A stretch of 64,000 bases of DNA, taken from contig WIDE01000002.1 of the NCBI GenBank assembly GCA_015039315.1, forward strand, positions 1 to 64,000. Reading direction: 5' to 3'. The stretch is from Clavulina sp. PMI_390. Lineage: Eukaryota > Basidiomycota > Agaricomycetes > Cantharellales > Hydnaceae. The notes below the pieces were generated by a model. It was not told where the DNA came from. It saw only the letters and a list, made by a program, of their open reading frames with translations, and made no database searches. Positions 11,061 through 23,238 of this stretch are shown one piece after another (the stretch's first letter is position 1; every line of letters starts with the position of its first letter). The position numbers and the translations under genes were made by a program.

Positions 11061-11878
11061 CCATGCGGCGGAGTACTCCCCACACTTACTTTGGACTACA
11101 TGCGCTTACCCAACTACAATGAGCGTCAATGTACCCATTCTCACTTTCTCCCCGCATATATATGCATACCTCCTTGATGTATTTCGCCTAGGCAAGCAGT
11201 GGTCATGTGGATTTTGATGCTTGGCATCGGGAGAAAAGTATATCGCAGCCTGCGCAGCAACAACAAAAATTCGGATTGATCTCGGACCCTCCGCCCCCTT
11301 TGGTTCAGGGCCTCAATCGATCGATATCCCAGGGAGCCCGTTGAGCATTTTATGCTCATAGGCGACTGAGATCAGCATGTGAGATCCCGAGTCCCTCCGG
11401 GTCTGTGGAGAGGAAGATAATCGCTAGCCCCTTAACACTTTGTTTGGATGGCATTGACTTTGCAGCCAGCTCGGCTGCTCGCAGACTTCCGCATGGAGGT
11501 TCCCCTCCTTTTCTTATACGGCACAGGCTGATTCGCAAGATCTGCCGTATGACTATAATTCAAGCGTATACTATATGTACATTCAAGACACTATATAGTG
11601 TGCCGTACGATTGTCCTCCTTTTCTTTCAGTGTTGGTCCTCAGTGGTAGAAAGACAAGCTAGATAGCATACTCTTCCTGATACCCAAGATGGGCCGAAGG
11701 TGGCTAGGCTTCCAGATCTACAGTTTAGAAGGTCTGATTGAATGGCAATATACACTGAGAGTGTGGTGACTCAGTCGCTGTGACAAAAGTGGGTTCATCT
11801 CGAGATTTTGAACAAGCCCAGGCTGGCCTTGTAATGTGCCTGCCTTGTCCCCTAATCTGAACCACGACCTCTGAGAGG
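11061..11878. other. Intergenic stretch, no gene recognised
   Basis: About 0.8 kb upstream of the BTB gene. Short overlapping frames only. A perfect palindrome CACTATATAGTG occurs near 11590. Confidence 0.5.
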
Positions 11879-14800
11879 ATGGTGATCTCGCCCTCTACGT
11901 CCTTAGGATCGAGTATTCAGGCCCACCTCTACGATGCGTTCCTACACCACGAGACGTGCGACATCAGCCTCGTCTGTGTAGGGACCAGCAACCAACACCC
12001 ACACCACCAGCAACGATGGACTGCTTCCTACGAGTCCCACAGGGTGATCCTAATCCAGGCAGGATACTTCAAAAGCCTTTTTACCTCAGGCTTCTCGGAA
12101 ACCCAATCGAGTTCACCCAAGGGTGGCTCATCCCAAGCGGCTGACGGTGGCCGAAGGCGTGGCTACTCCTATGCCGAACTAGATGTCCGACTGCGATTTG
12201 ACGACCCAAATATCACTCGTGCTGGTGAGCCTCGCGTTATTTGATGTGTTTTTGGCGAGACTAATAGTGCCGATGACATGACATGTGTTGTATGACATCG
12301 CCGACCCCGACGCGTTCCCCGACACCCACACGCGCCCTTGTCCACCCAGCCTTCGAACTGTGTCTTGCTAGGCTCTATGGCGGTGGGCCAGCCCTATACC
12401 TGGCAGATGACCTTCATTCAACTGTCGTACATCCCTTGACACGAAGCTTCCCACTTCCTCCATCATCGCTCTTCCCGTCCGCATCGGCATCATCCTCATC
12501 AAGCAAAGTGCCATCGGACCAGCATCCAGCGACCCCCAGATTTCTGCTCTCCTTACTTGCTACCGCTACATACCTTGGAATGCCTTCTGTGGCCTCCGAA
12601 GCACTTGGGCTCATCATGCTCTCGATTGGTCCTTGGACAGTCACACGATACCTGAACTTTGCGCTTGGCAAAGGTATAGGGCTCGATGCGGATCGTGAAT
12701 TTGACGATGCCGAGAGCGCATACTCCACTGCGGGAAATGCTGCGCTGAACGATGACATATTGTCTGCCAAGGGCCTTGAGCACGTGGCTCAGGATGTCTC
12801 TGTGGAGGATGATGTAGACAGGCGGCCCGAGACACCGCTTGCCAGCGCCGCGCCACCTGCTACCTTGCGCTCGGCAGCTCCATCTCGTGCGCCCTCTGTG
12901 CGATCGCACCGGAGTGTTGCGTCGCGTTTAACAGCAACAGTCTCTATCCGCTCGCGTCACACTCCTTCTCGTCCCACCGCAGCTGCGGTGCTGAACCCCA
13001 ATGGGATCGACTATCCCTCTCTCCCTGGCACTTCAGCAAGTGCTAGTTTGCCGAAGGATCAAGATTTCGAGGTGATTGAGAAGTCTCAGGGCAACTCGTC
13101 AGACGAGGATGATCCGACAAACACCCCACCCGATGAAGATGATTTGCGCCACAGGGACAGCGTCTCCGATCTGGACGAAGATGATGACGAAGATGAAGAA
13201 GATCTCGGCGCAAACTACTTTTATGGCGCAGTTGGGAACCAAATCGGAGAGGCTTGCGCTTGCTGGCTAAGCCGCTGGAGTCGAGATGTCCTGGAGTACG
13301 AGGAAGCGGTCTTTGCACTTCGCAAGGCGAAAATTGAAGAGGAAATGAGGAAGAGGCATCCCTCGACAAGCCACCAGTCATCTCAACCCCGCTCTCCTCT
13401 TTCTTCATTTTCATCCCCTTCGACAACATCACTTCCACGCTTCCCCCTCACTCCACTAACAACAACATCTGACTCGTTTGATCCTCTCTCTACTCCGACA
13501 GCTCAAGTGCTCAGTGCTCTTCCGATACTCTCCTCGCTGCCGTCTTCGTCTCCTTCCCCTAACAAAGGCAAAGGCCCCGCTACCTCAACTCCTTCAATCA
13601 CCGTCTCAAGACAGCGAAGTGATCTCTGTATATGGGGAGTGGGGGGCCTCTCCCCAAGATGGATTCGAGGCACCATCTCAAGTGATGCATTCTTTATCCC
13701 TGATGAAATGGAGCGATACCGATTCTCGGTTCGCGTTTATCGTCTCCGACAAGCGATGAAGGAGGCAGGGTATGTCCCTGGCGGCGGTAGCCAACGTGCA
13801 TCTGGTATGCAGGCACATTCTTCTACATTTGCTGCAAAAGCAGCTGCTCGCGCCACCGTACGTGAAACCCAGGAATGGGACGAGCTATTCAGAACAGGTA
13901 TCTACTACACACATATGTCCTTCTCTGACCTCAGAGAGCTGGAGGTTGAAGGATTTGTGCCGAATGAGGTGTTGACCTTGGCTCACTGGGCACACTCCGT
14001 ATTCAAGAATGCTATCACATCAGCACGGCCAGGCAGTGGTGGTCTTGGTAATCTCTCGAATGCATCCAGCGTTACTCTCGGCCCGGGCGTAAGCACCAGC
14101 GGCAATACCCCCGCGCTCTCGCCCACGACGCCAGGCGCCAGCGGTCCTTCATCCTCTGCAGCCTCAACCGCTTCTCAACCACGCGAGCTCGGCCTTACGT
14201 ACACGACTGCTGAGATTAAAGCCTCGCTCGACGATCAGGACCCCTTGCGCGCGGCTCGTGCCGCACGAAAGACCTATTTCCCTGTTCTCGCTGACGGAAG
14301 CGCGAGGTATGGGGATTATCTCTCGTCACCACCCACTATCGCGCCCGCCGCAGGCCCAGGGTCGATCTCCGCCGCTGCCATTGGAGACTTGACAGCGGAC
14401 GTCACACCTCCAGATTACTCCAACTCGCCCTTGTTTGCAGGGACGATAAATGGCTTACCTTCTGTGTTGCCGTCTGGCTCCAGTGCCGGAGCGCGACCTG
14501 GAACTGCCGGGTCTGAGGTAAATGGAGGAGAGAGTAAACCTGCGGTGCGATTTAGGACGCCTGCTGGGGAGAACGAGTTTTTCGGCTTGGGGATGTCGAG
14601 GAAGTCGGCACAAGCAGTTGTTGCAAGTGACCCTTCTGGGCAAATGCGTTGGACAGAGTTTGAGCCATTCAGGCTAGTAAACCCTCTATACTGATCTTCG
14701 GATGACTCAAACTTACCTCTTTGGCTGCTTAGGTTCTCTGCCGAATGGTGGGGCGCACAAACTCTGAAAGAGAAGGCTCGGCTGTACAGTGTCACTATCC

Positions 14801-15705
14801 CCTATGCTGGAAGTCTCTTCAACGTCTATGTTCAGGTGGTCAGGAAGAAAGGCTTACAACTCGGGCTTTATCTCCATCGACAAAGCATGGTAGATCCAGT
14901 GCCCACCCCATCGCTGCCGCCCGTTCCGCCATCCCTCAGTATAGGCCCTGCACGTACACCAAGTCTCCAACACTCTCAAAGTTTAATATTCACTCCTCGG
15001 GCGAGCGCGCCTCACGAGGCGGGAAGTATTCTTGGAAGCTCAACAGGGCCTATTCCAATGCAGATCTCGACGCGCGTGAGCCACTTTACAGGCGCCGTTT
15101 CTTCTTCTCCCCCTACTCCGTCATCCGGCCTTGCCCAGCTCCCCGGAGCTCCAAGAGTCGGCTCGCCACCCATGCCTCGTCGTTTGTCCACCACTACAAA
15201 TCCCTCGGCCTCTGTGGGTATCTCAACCACATACACGACCTACTATCGCTCCTCCTCCCCTCCCTCGGCACATCATCCGTCATTCCATTCCATTCACCCT
15301 GCCTATGGGCCGGGTCACGGCCATGGGTACTCTCTCGCCAACCAAGGGTACCGTGATCCTCGTACGAGCGTACGCGCCTACTTCAGTATCGCTTGTCCAA
15401 GCGCGAGCGGCACGAGCATGACCGTCTTCCGTAGTGTCCCAGACGACTTTGCGATTGACGGGTCATGGGGGTGGCGATCGAGCGCTTGCGTAGAGATCCC
15501 AAGCGAAACACAGATGCCTGCATTTGCGACGTCGTCCTCTGCGCCCACTACTGCTACAAGAGCTCGCTCGAGTACAGTCATCGGCGCGGGGAGCTCAGAG
15601 CAGCAGAAACAATCCACCCTGCGCGCGACGGAACTCGCTGCGGTTCAGCAATGGCTACGAGAGCTAACAAGCGTGAGGGCAATGGTGGTCATTGGTGTCG
15701 TCTAG
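11879..15705 (+). CDS. BTB/POZ-domain protein (fungal germination/adaptor type)
   Basis: Three exons, 11879-12224, 12350-14672 and 14733-15705, join to 1213 residues. The BTB fold is split by the first intron: LYDAFLHHETCDISLVCVG, then SHRVILIQAGYFKSLFTSGF in exon 1, and NITRAAFELCLARLYGGGPA across the junction. The large open frame beginning at 12283 is therefore not the start. The middle carries an acidic run (about 13190) and Ser/Pro-rich linkers. A second conserved part is split by intron 2 (EPFR|FSAEWW) and continues GSLFNVYVQVVRKKGLQLGLYLHRQS, then DPRTSVRAYFSI and GSWGWRS. Such proteins are widespread in fungi; BTB domains dimerise and often recruit cullin-3, but the partner here is unknown. 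Intron 2 needs a GC donor (AG|GCTAGT) to keep frame. Confidence 0.88.
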
Positions 15706-16263
15706 AGAACTTTCTCTCCCCATTAGTTGATAACCTGTCTACATAGGCACTCTGTGCTATGAGTGAGCCGCTCTGATATATCAAATATTCATCGGACGGA
15801 GACGATGACGGAGCCTGCTCTCGCTCTCGCACGAAGGTTATTACCAGTCTTTTTTGTTTCGTCCTCCAAACCTACGAACACGCTTGCTTGCTATTGATAC
15901 CCGATCTGTCTAAGTGAAACTGTCTCAGTGTAATGTAATGCTTTTGCCCGTAGCCCACACCAGGTCTCCAGGTCTCCAATGCAATATCGCCTGAAACAAC
16001 CTAGGGTAGCGCCCTCAGGTAGAGATTTGTATCATGTTTTGATTTTTAGCGTACGTATCTCATTGATCAAGAGAGCTCGTGTATCATTGCGAGACGGCAG
16101 GTAAATGAAGTCAATAATGCCACCAACTCACCCGGGATGTGGTGACTCCTGACTCAGATAGAAAGGCCGTTCGGAGTAACCCTGTTGGCCGTTGTCTCAC
16201 TTACTACATCCTTGTTACTGGGCCCGTTCTAGTTATAATCGACTCGAACCTTCAGAACACACA
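15706..16263. other. Intergenic stretch, no gene recognised
   Basis: 3' flank of the BTB gene and upstream side of the broken tiny-gene copy. No coding signal or repeat recognised. Confidence 0.5.
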
Positions 16264-16683
16264 ATGGTGAGTTGTGCTACATTATCCGGCATGTTGAAGC
16301 AGAATTAATTCTCGATCTATCATCTGCTCGCGCAAAGGTCAGCCGACGCAAGGTCTCCTCCCACCCCATCTTATCTTTCCTTCCCACCCCGTTAAAGTTC
16401 GGGGCGAATGGGAGTGGTCACTTCCTGAGCTGATTGCTCTCAGCGAGTACATGCACGCGATACCTAGGGTAGAGTGGTTTTCAGGAGATCACTATGAAAA
16501 GTTTGTTTAAGAGGTATGCTCAGGCGGTTGTTCAATTTTGGCTCGCAAGCTCATCGTGCCGATCCTTTTCCATCATAGTACAAAGCCTGTGGTGTTCTTC
16601 ATCACTCGAGGACCGCCATGTCGGCCGAACACGCCCACGATTTGTATGAATATCTACTCAAATCATCAGCACAAACCGATTAG
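16264..16683 (+). pseudogene. Tiny unknown protein, second copy with in-frame stop
   Basis: Paralogue of the minus-strand gene at 10121-10541. Exon 1 is the ATG alone (16264-16266, donor GTGAGT), exon 2 is 16343-16513 (171 nt, the same length as its relative) and exon 3 is 16579-16683. Exon 2 encodes PTQGLLPPHLIFPSHP, then GEWEWSLPELIALSEYMHAI and HYEKFV; exon 3 encodes HHSRTAMSAEHAHDLYEYLL. A TAA at 16508-16510 sits two codons before the exon-2 donor where the relative has AAA, so translation would stop at 55 residues unless the stop is bypassed. Exon 3 stays open in the matching frame, which suggests a recent nonsense change. Function unknown. Confidence 0.6.
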
Positions 16684-17442
16684 TAGTAGTTGCCGCGTTT
16701 TGCGCGAAGACATAGGCCATCATCTCAATTGATGACCCTGCCCATCTCCCCAGCACGTCCCCCCTGCAAGACTCATGTCAGAGATTTGCATTTTATATCT
16801 CCAGCATGGCCATTTATTGTCTCCCCTGTCCCCATCTTGCATTGGTTATCGTGCGGCATTGTCGACAAGTATGGCCGATGAATGACTTAGACGAGATAGC
16901 TCAATACCAAGCAGTTGTTCGCGTAGCTCAGAGGGGTCGTGTCTTTCACATAAATGAGCTTAGGGATCAAATGCTGGTAGATCCCACCAGGACATAGTCA
17001 TGTGTCCGGTAAAGAGAACGATTTCTCCCGCACCAGCGGTAGCGCCCTTGTAGTCCTTAGCTACGTATTTGCGTAGTATGAAATATCATTTTCCAGGTCC
17101 AATATACAAGAAAAGGGAAAACCACAAGAAGGGACCCGATTAGACAACGATACAAGATATGAGCAGATTCCGGCGACCCTGACTCGAGAGAACGATGACA
17201 ACCAATAATTCGAAAGGAAGTAAATATCGAGGACTAAATATTAATATATGCAGAGTCGCAAGCAACCAGGAAACAGAAAGCAATGATCGTGAGTGACAAA
17301 GTGGGAATGTCGCGGAGCTAAGAGGTGAAACTCAAGGGTCCAGATATCGAGAAGAAAAATTGGGGTAAAGGAGAGCAATAAGGAACGGGATATCGAGGCA
17401 GATAAGAAGGCAAACATGAAGATCGCGAGCTAGCTGTGGACG
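16684..17442. other. Intergenic stretch, no gene recognised
   Basis: Between the broken tiny gene and the 3' end of the RGS-LOV gene. A 63-codon frame at 16806-16997 has no recognisable motif. Purine-rich from about 17100 to 17430. Confidence 0.5.
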
Positions 17443-20400
17443 TTACGAGCCCCGCGACTTGGTCCAGCCAAAGACGCCGACGTAGGCGACACAAAGCCCA
17501 TCTCGCTCCTTTAGTGGAGTGAGATGTAGAGAACCAGTCCGTAAATTGTGTTCAGTACGACCCTAAGAAAAATAGAAATACACAGCAGGTCAGAAGAATT
17601 GCAATTAGTGGTCGAAATCCAGTTAGACGTACAGAGAACAAGCCCCATCCGCCAGAGAGTTTGAGCGAAACGACCTCCGAAATTGCCTCATCGTCCCTAA
17701 TAGCGTTCTTAATGCGATTACGAACTGTTTTCGTCGAGTTCTTGTCCGCGGATGAGATACAATCGAGCAGATCGGAGTGGATGAGGGGTGAAGAGTACAG
17801 CTCCTTGGGGCTGGATGCTGGTAGGCCGAGATGGAGAAGTAGATCCCTCGTAACAAAAATGACTGTAGATCACAAGCAGAGAACGAGATGTTAGTATCAC
17901 ACTACAGCCACGAAAGAGTAAGCACATACTTTCGCGCTTTGCTTTCTTAATAACGACCAGTTTGGAGTACAGGTCCTTGAACAAGCTCATCTGATCTCCT
18001 AGCAATCCGGGTACCATACCCAGCAATGATTCGGCGCCACCAAGGAGTTGAGATGATGGCATCGCCGCCACAGGTGCCGTACCGGCTGCCCCACCAGAAA
18101 GGGAGGGTGCTGCCAGTGCTAGACTGGCGTCGACGCTCGGCTTCTTGAACAGCTTCCCGAGTGTTCCTCCGAGACTAGCGACACCAGCTCGCGCGGAGGT
18201 ACCGAGAGCATTGATACCAGTAGGAGGCATTGCACCGAAGTCCCTTGACAGTGACAGGTATGGGTCTGAGAAGGCCGCTGATGGGTTCGCGTATCCGAGT
18301 GAACCGGCTGCATGGTGAATGGAGCCAGCAGAGCGTATAGAGCCAGAGGCCTCCTTATTTGTCTTGGAAGCGAGCATACCTCGCTGGTATTCTTGCATAG
18401 CACTGTATAAACATTGTGAGAATCCTACAAATTTGATGGTCTAAGGTATTGAGTAAAGCTTACGGTGATACGTTGGGCTGGGCTGTCGAGTCAGATCTGA
18501 TTCGCTCAACAGTGCTGTCGCCACCGGTTATCAAGAAACTGAGGTTTTTGCTGCAAATCGGAATTATTACATCAGTTTGTCGCCGTAAGTATAACACCAA
18601 GCGGAAGGGCATACTTTTCAGTGAATACGCTCGTCACGTTTGTCTGCCCGCCAATGAAATATATCAGTTGCCCAGTTGCGTCCCGGAGAGGGATGATGCA
18701 TAGAAGCTACAAAAACATATGGGGTGATCAGTGGGCAACCTTATTGGCCGAAAACTGCTCCAAAAACTCACGCAGAAGAATGGAGTTCCATCTCTCCCTG
18801 AAAATCCCGATCAGCACCCTGTCTTATATGTCCGAACAAAGAGTTTTCTTGCAACTTACGGTAATTCAGGAGTAGCTCGTTACAGCCTTCTGCGTCATTA
18901 AGACCGTCTCGGATACGCTGTACGCTCTCTGGTGCTGTTCCAGGCCCCTGCAAAAATCGGCAATTCCTGCCAATGATCTGAGAGCGTGAATACCCCGTCA
19001 CGGCAGTAAAGCCGTCGCTCGCGAGCACGATAGGGTGGTCCTGTACGTGAAAGAAATGTTGATGAATTTGCTATGCAAAGGAAGTGACGATCATGAGCGC
19101 ACCCGAAGTCGAGGGTTTGTGAGACAGAAGCAATCCCCCAGCCCATCGGTGTTACCAAGATTCGATTTCCCGAGCTTAACCTCGGCCTGCTCAATAATCT
19201 TATGCCTAACAAAGCTCTGTTCAGGATTGCTCTAGGTTAGCACGAGTGTCCGCGGAGCAAATTGAGATTATGACAAACCTGGAAGTCGGAATTATAAAGC
19301 CGCTCAAGCAAGAACTGTTGGGTTGAGTGGAACGCAACATCCGGTTTAGGGAGGTTCTTGTGTCGCAGCACCTGGTCAATCTCTCGGGAAACGTTACCAG
19401 GGAGCTTCACGCGATGCTGGCTACCTTGCACCATGTAGATGTCTTCAGAAGGATAGAGTATCAGCATGGGAGCCTCACTCCAACTAGCAATGGAGGGGGA
19501 GAAACGGACCGTAAATGGCATCTGCGTTTGCCTGGAATTGCTGATACAGCTTCGCATGGTTCTGCAGGTCTAGCCACATGTCCAGTTCCGCGGTTTGAGC
19601 TCCGCAACTGACCAGATAGTCGCGGAATCGATGCCGACCGAGTGGATCCTCCAATACTGTAGAGTAGAGTCATGGAGCGCATAGTTGAGCGTTAGCGTCT
19701 TCAGCAGCGAAAGAGAGGAGGACAAATACTGACATTGCTCAAACACCTGGATGTTCACCAACTTGCGCATCGAAAAGTCTAGGTCGCGCTGAATTTGATA
19801 GATCGGCAAGCTTGTGGGGCCGCCGCGCTCAATTTCGCTCCAGTCGGGCAGGTTCGCAGGCATCTTGCCTTCCGCTTCGGTTCCCGCTCCAGCGGCAGTA
19901 TCATCAGCGGCAGCAGTACTGGGATCAAACATACCCGGAGAAATCGTGCTCCCAATGGGAGGCGGAACACCTGGTCCTGCTGGGCTTGGCGCAACAGCCG
20001 CGGCGGCAGAAGAGGTCGCAAATGTTGTGAGTGGGCGGACATGCGGACGCGCGTGGATGATCCGGCGCGTGTCGAGGATGCGCGCAGTAGTCACCGCCAC
20101 GTGCTCGTTGCTCCGCAAGTCATCGTACATCTCGTCATCATCCATACTGGTCCCGGGCGTTCGAGTTGCTGTTGTCCCCGACGTTTCGGTCCTGGTCGTC
20201 GGCTCGTCCATGCCGCCATAGGGGTTGGATTCCTCAGCGTCTTCGTCTTCCTCGAGGTCAGGGTCTTCCTCATCATCATCATCATCCTCTTCCACTTCTT
20301 GATCATCAGAATCAGATGAGGGACTAGGAGACCGCGCTGAGCGGCGAGATCGTCGGGTGTGGGCTTGACTCCCTTGGCTTCTTGCTGATGTGCTGGCCGT

Positions 20401-23238
20401 GCGTTCCCGATCACGATCACTGTCGCGTGTTCCGCTGCGGGACGACGCCTGACCGCGCACCTGAGTATGATTTTGCTGACTTTTGGGGGACTTGGAGGAT
20501 TTCGATGTAGTGCTGGCGCCAGCACGCTTCTTTGATGACGAAGAGGAAGACTTGGTTCCTGCACGGGCGCGAGGTGGGCGCGGCACATCAAACGAGGGCC
20601 TGTGCACAGAGGGTAAGGCGCGTAATCGTTCGTCGAACGAGTAAGCAGGAGACAGAGGGTCTCTATCTTCATCTGGGGTCCCATCACCATCCACTACTAT
20701 CTCGAGCACGTTCTCGCCTTCGCTGATAGAGTGTGTTGAGCCTGACGAGCCCTGCACATCTTCTTCCACCTCGACCGCTCGCCCTTTTGAGCGACTAGCT
20801 CCCTTGCTAGCACTGGGGCCGGGAACAGCGATGGGAGCTGGACCAGTATTCACAACGCGAAGCTGACCACGTTTAGGGTTAGAATTGGTGGAAGAGGCAG
20901 ATTTTTTCTTCTTTGGTGCATAGATCGATTCTGAACTGTGCCCCGCTGGAGGGTTAGGAAGCTGCCCTGCAGCTGGCTCAAACAATGGCGGAGGAGGAAG
21001 CTGTTTCGTCGGTGGCGGCGGACGCATCACGAAGCGAGGAGGTTCTGCCAAAGTAGTAGTACTAGTGCTGGCAGGTGCTGGAGGGACTTTGGATGCTGGT
21101 GCCGCCACTGGAGCAGGAATAGCAGCCGAAGGCACCGTCGAGACTTTCTTCGCAGCCTTGGGAATAGCTGCAGAGGACGAAGACGAAGTCGTAGTGGTAG
21201 TAGCCGCAGTGGCAGGTCGAGTGGAAGGTGCAGGCTCAACATGCTTCACGGATCCAGAGCCAGAACGCTGGCGTCGTCTCGATGAACTCGCCACACTATC
21301 CTTATCAGTCCTATCTTTCTCCTTCTCCCGATCGCGGATGCTGGGCAAAGGCGCAACCTCCTCCTCTGCCTCTCTGGCGTCCATAGATGGTCGAGGAGCA
21401 GGACTAGGGCTCCTCCCTCGCGATCGTGCCGAGGACGACTTGGAGCCTCCTCCCTTGGGAACAGCAAGCCCCAATTCATGCTCTGCAAGACTCAGCTCCG
21501 CTTCGAGAGCGCGGGACTGCCGGCGAGTTGCCTCGAGCTGTTGTTGTGCGAACACAGACCCCCCTACTGCTGCGTTGGGGGTCAGGAAACCTGCTCCATT
21601 GGAAGCAGCAGAGCGTGGAATGGGAGGGAGGGGGCTCGCAGGCGGTGGCCCCGCGGCATACGTCGGAGTCTGCAAGCCCGAAGGTGATGGGCTCGGCGGG
21701 ACAGACAAGCTGCCTGCTCCATTGAGAACGAAGGGCGACCCAGGGAGGTTTGGAAGGTTCGCGGCTCGTAGCAAATCCTGCTGTTGCAATTGCAGCTCTT
21801 TGATTTGTAATGCCAGTTTTTTCGCCTGCTGAGCAGATTTTGACGCGGAGAGTCGGTTCTGGGCTTTGGTGCTGGCGACTGCAGCAGCGGCTGCTTGTTG
21901 CGTAGAGGACGCGTCGGATTTGACGGTCGTTCCACCCAGACTGTTGATAGACCCAGGAGGGGAAAGCGTGATGCTGGCGTTGAGGACGGACATGGGGAGG
22001 GGAGGGCTTGGCAAGATGGGAGGGGGTTTGGAGGATTTCAGTTTTCGGCTGTTGCTCCCAGTTGCTTTTCCCTCAGTGGAGGAAGTGGAGGATGCGAGTG
22101 GGCTGCTATTCGATGGTGAGGATGATGATATACCCCTTGCAGTAGGAGGATGATTGATAGAGGTCGATGAAAAAGATGGAGAGGGCTCGATCTTGGACCT
22201 GTCTATCTTGTCTTCGGGAAGGTGCGAAGGGGTGGTGCCACCACTTTCATTATGCGTTAATGTGGTGGATCCCTCGAGAATGTTTTCACGAATCACGGCA
22301 GTCTCAGGGCCGGAGACAGGCACGTCTCCCTGACCGCCACTCGTCAGGCCACGCGAGCGTGGCTTCGTATCGGGGGCCGGGACCGATCGTGCGGAGGAGC
22401 CAGAATTCTAGACAGAAATCAGAACCCTTTCCATGTCAGCATATATCCATGACGGTGGCCTGAACCCAGATGAGTGGTTACTTACCGGCAGCGTATCAAT
22501 TGCTCTAGTCATAGAGGAAGGTGACGCGGGTTGCGACGGAACGAGTGATGAGGTTCGAGGGGAAGGAGAAATTGGAAGGGAGCGTGTGGAAGGAGAGGGT
22601 GGGAGGTCCCGAGATGCTGGGTTGGGACTGGTGGAACGAGCTCGCTCTGTCGACTGGCTCGACCCAGAATTTGGACTGACAAGGAATGTTGGTGATTTCG
22701 GACTATTTGGGACCTGGCCGGACGAGAATGCGGCTGGTATGACGATTGGATTAGGGAGTGGCGGCTTGAGCGAGCTGTCGGTGAACGTAAATGAAGGACT
22801 AATGGGGGTGCGCGACGAGGATGGGCTGAGGCCAGGAGTAGAGGGCGAGCGAGCAGAGTCGTCTAGGGAGCGGGAAAAAAGTGATTGGTGCCACAGATCA
22901 GAAAAAGAGAAGCAAGCGGTGGCAGATGACGACACAGAAAAGAAGGCGAGCAGCAATCGGCATGGCCGTAATTCAAGAGAATCAGTTTTGTACACAGCCG
23001 TCGGCATCCGTGCTAAGACAATGGAATATATATAATACGCACCAGACTCGGTCGTGCCGGCATCGACTGTTGGTAGTGTGCTCGCCTTTGATCGTTTCGG
23101 CAGTGGAGTGAGAATCGTCTCGGACACAATTTTGGTTGTAGTCGTCGTTGGAAGTCGCTCAAACATCGATACGCCGTCATTGCCATCCTCAAAAGACTTG
23201 AGAAGACGAACATGCTCCAGAAGATCCCTACAAAACAT
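17443..23238 (-). CDS. RGS-LOV photoreceptor
   Basis: Thirteen exons join to about 1631 residues with all phases consistent: 23238-23043, 22862-22486, 22407-19734, 19656-19510, 19442-19279, 19231-19103, 19040-18860, 18797-18772, 18706-18615, 18550-18464, 18402-17930, 17862-17633 and 17562-17443. A long Ser/Pro/acidic disordered N-terminal half is followed by an RGS domain (MRKLVNIQVFEQLLEDPLGR, RFRDYL, ending FHSTQQFLLERLYNSDFQS) and directly by a LOV domain with the flavin-adduct motif GRNCRFLQ and NYRRDGTPFFCLLCIIPLRD. The C-terminal part (IIFVTRDLLLHLGLP to HLTPLKERDGLCVAYVGVFG) looks like a second PAS-type fold without the cysteine. RGS-LOV proteins such as Botrytis BcLOV4 bind membrane lipid under blue light and may couple light to G-protein signalling. 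The start is uncertain: the ATG at 23238 overlaps an acceptor-like TTTGTAG. Confidence 0.88.

Noticed and set aside
12283..12349. ATG at 12283 as start of the BTB gene
   Set aside because: It lies inside the first intron; joining 12224 to 12350 restores NITRAAFELCLARLYGGG, and an in-frame stop precedes the ATG.
21065..21832. 255-codon plus frame inside the RGS-LOV gene
   Set aside because: Antisense shadow of the biased, stop-poor disordered region of the minus-strand gene.
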